Shown here: positions 5,838 through 6,067 of the stretch, piece after piece
Numbering within the stretch: position 1 is the stretch's first letter
How the letters are laid out: each line of letters starts with the position of its first letter
Assembly (NCBI GenBank): GCA_012842105.1
Contig: DUTL01000232.1
Coordinates: 1 to 6,067, forward strand
Origin: Candidatus Fermentithermobacillaceae bacterium
GTDB lineage: Bacteria > Bacillota > Sulfobacillia > Fermentithermobacillales > Fermentithermobacillaceae
DNA length: 6,067 nucleotides
Direction: 5' to 3'
The notes under the pieces: generated by a model
The model's database searches: none
Told to the model about the DNA's origin: nothing
Seen by the model: only the letters and a program-made list of their open reading frames with translations
Position numbers and translations under genes: made by a program

Positions 5838-6067
5838 TGCCGCCCTCTTTCATGGAATCGTCCCTTTCCCGGAGTCGCCGGCTCCCGCACCTGGAATACC
5901 TGTTAGTATTGATACTCAATTGTACCCTCACTTGTATCGACATATTACCTGGATCATTGGTACAGGTTTCGGCTTCTCTTCGAATATTAGACTATATTCG
6001 CCAGTGCTTCTACGAGTATATGTCTGGAAAGGGCTTTAGTGTCTCATATGATGTTTATACCTTGATA
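5838..6067. other. Upstream region of the metG-like operon with dyad symmetries
   Basis: No MetRS sequence and no frame with a convincing start is seen on the minus strand; all three minus frames hit stops. The stretch carries several inverted repeats. One has arms CGAATAT and ATATTCG at 5981-5987 and 5994-6000. Another has TGTACC at 5921-5926 with GGTACA at 5959-5964. A third has AGTAT and ATACT at 5905-5909 and 5912-5916. It presumably holds the promoter and leader of the metG-tatD operon, but I see no convincing -35/-10 pair. A plus-strand frame from ATG 5837 is open to the window edge; it lacks an SD and is not called as a gene. Confidence 0.4.

Noticed and set aside
5686..6039. 117-codon plus-strand open frame over the 5' part of the metG-like gene and its upstream region
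   Set aside because: Its first half is the shadow of the MetRS domain, and the second half shows no known motif or separate start signal.
1..6067. CRISPR arrays, tRNA or rRNA genes, insertion sequences, integration sites
   Set aside because: I saw no spaced direct repeats, tRNA-like cloverleaf sequences, transposase fragments or terminal inverted repeats in reading through the window.

Overview
The window looks like chromosomal DNA of an endospore-forming Firmicute, probably a member of the Clostridia. The minus strand carries the conserved housekeeping block seen in Bacillus subtilis as metS-tatD(yabD)-yabE-rnmV-ksgA-yabG-veg, here in rearranged form. Veg and YkuK family proteins are typical of Firmicutes, and all Shine-Dalgarno (SD) sequences are strong purine tracts. 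Base composition is close to balanced. TTG appears to be used as a start codon unusually often. The species cannot be named from this sequence.

Plus strand, 1-1624: the 3' end of a DUF58-family gene overlaps a multi-pass membrane protein with a cytosolic DUF4129-like tail. This is the downstream end of the common MoxR ATPase / DUF58 / transglutaminase-DUF4129 cluster. The membrane protein here has no transglutaminase core, and the cluster ends at 1624. A short convergent gap (1625-1693) with GC-rich inverted repeats separates it from the minus-strand genes.

Minus strand, reading from right to left: a standalone MetRS C-terminal tRNA-binding domain (5834-5505); a TatD-family metal-dependent DNase (5524-4706); a YabE-like membrane-anchored DUF348/G5/3D cell-wall protein (4527-3517); and RsmA/KsgA 16S rRNA dimethyltransferase (3520-2654). 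Overlaps of 20 bp (metG-tatD) and 4 bp (yabE-rsmA) indicate translational coupling. Then comes a 184-bp gap containing a plausible sigma-A promoter, followed by a YkuK-like RNase H-fold protein and Veg, 20 bp apart and probably co-transcribed. rnmV and yabG, which flank ksgA in B. subtilis, are absent from their usual places.

The genes serve translation quality control and ribosome maturation (MetRS domain, RsmA), nucleic-acid processing (TatD, YkuK) and cell-wall or sporulation functions (YabE, Veg). No clearly new system is visible. The points most worth a second look are the detached MetRS domain, an in-frame hydrophobic extension or mini-ORF after the rsmA stop, the DUF4129 protein without a transglutaminase, and a cluster of dyad symmetries upstream of the metG-like gene.
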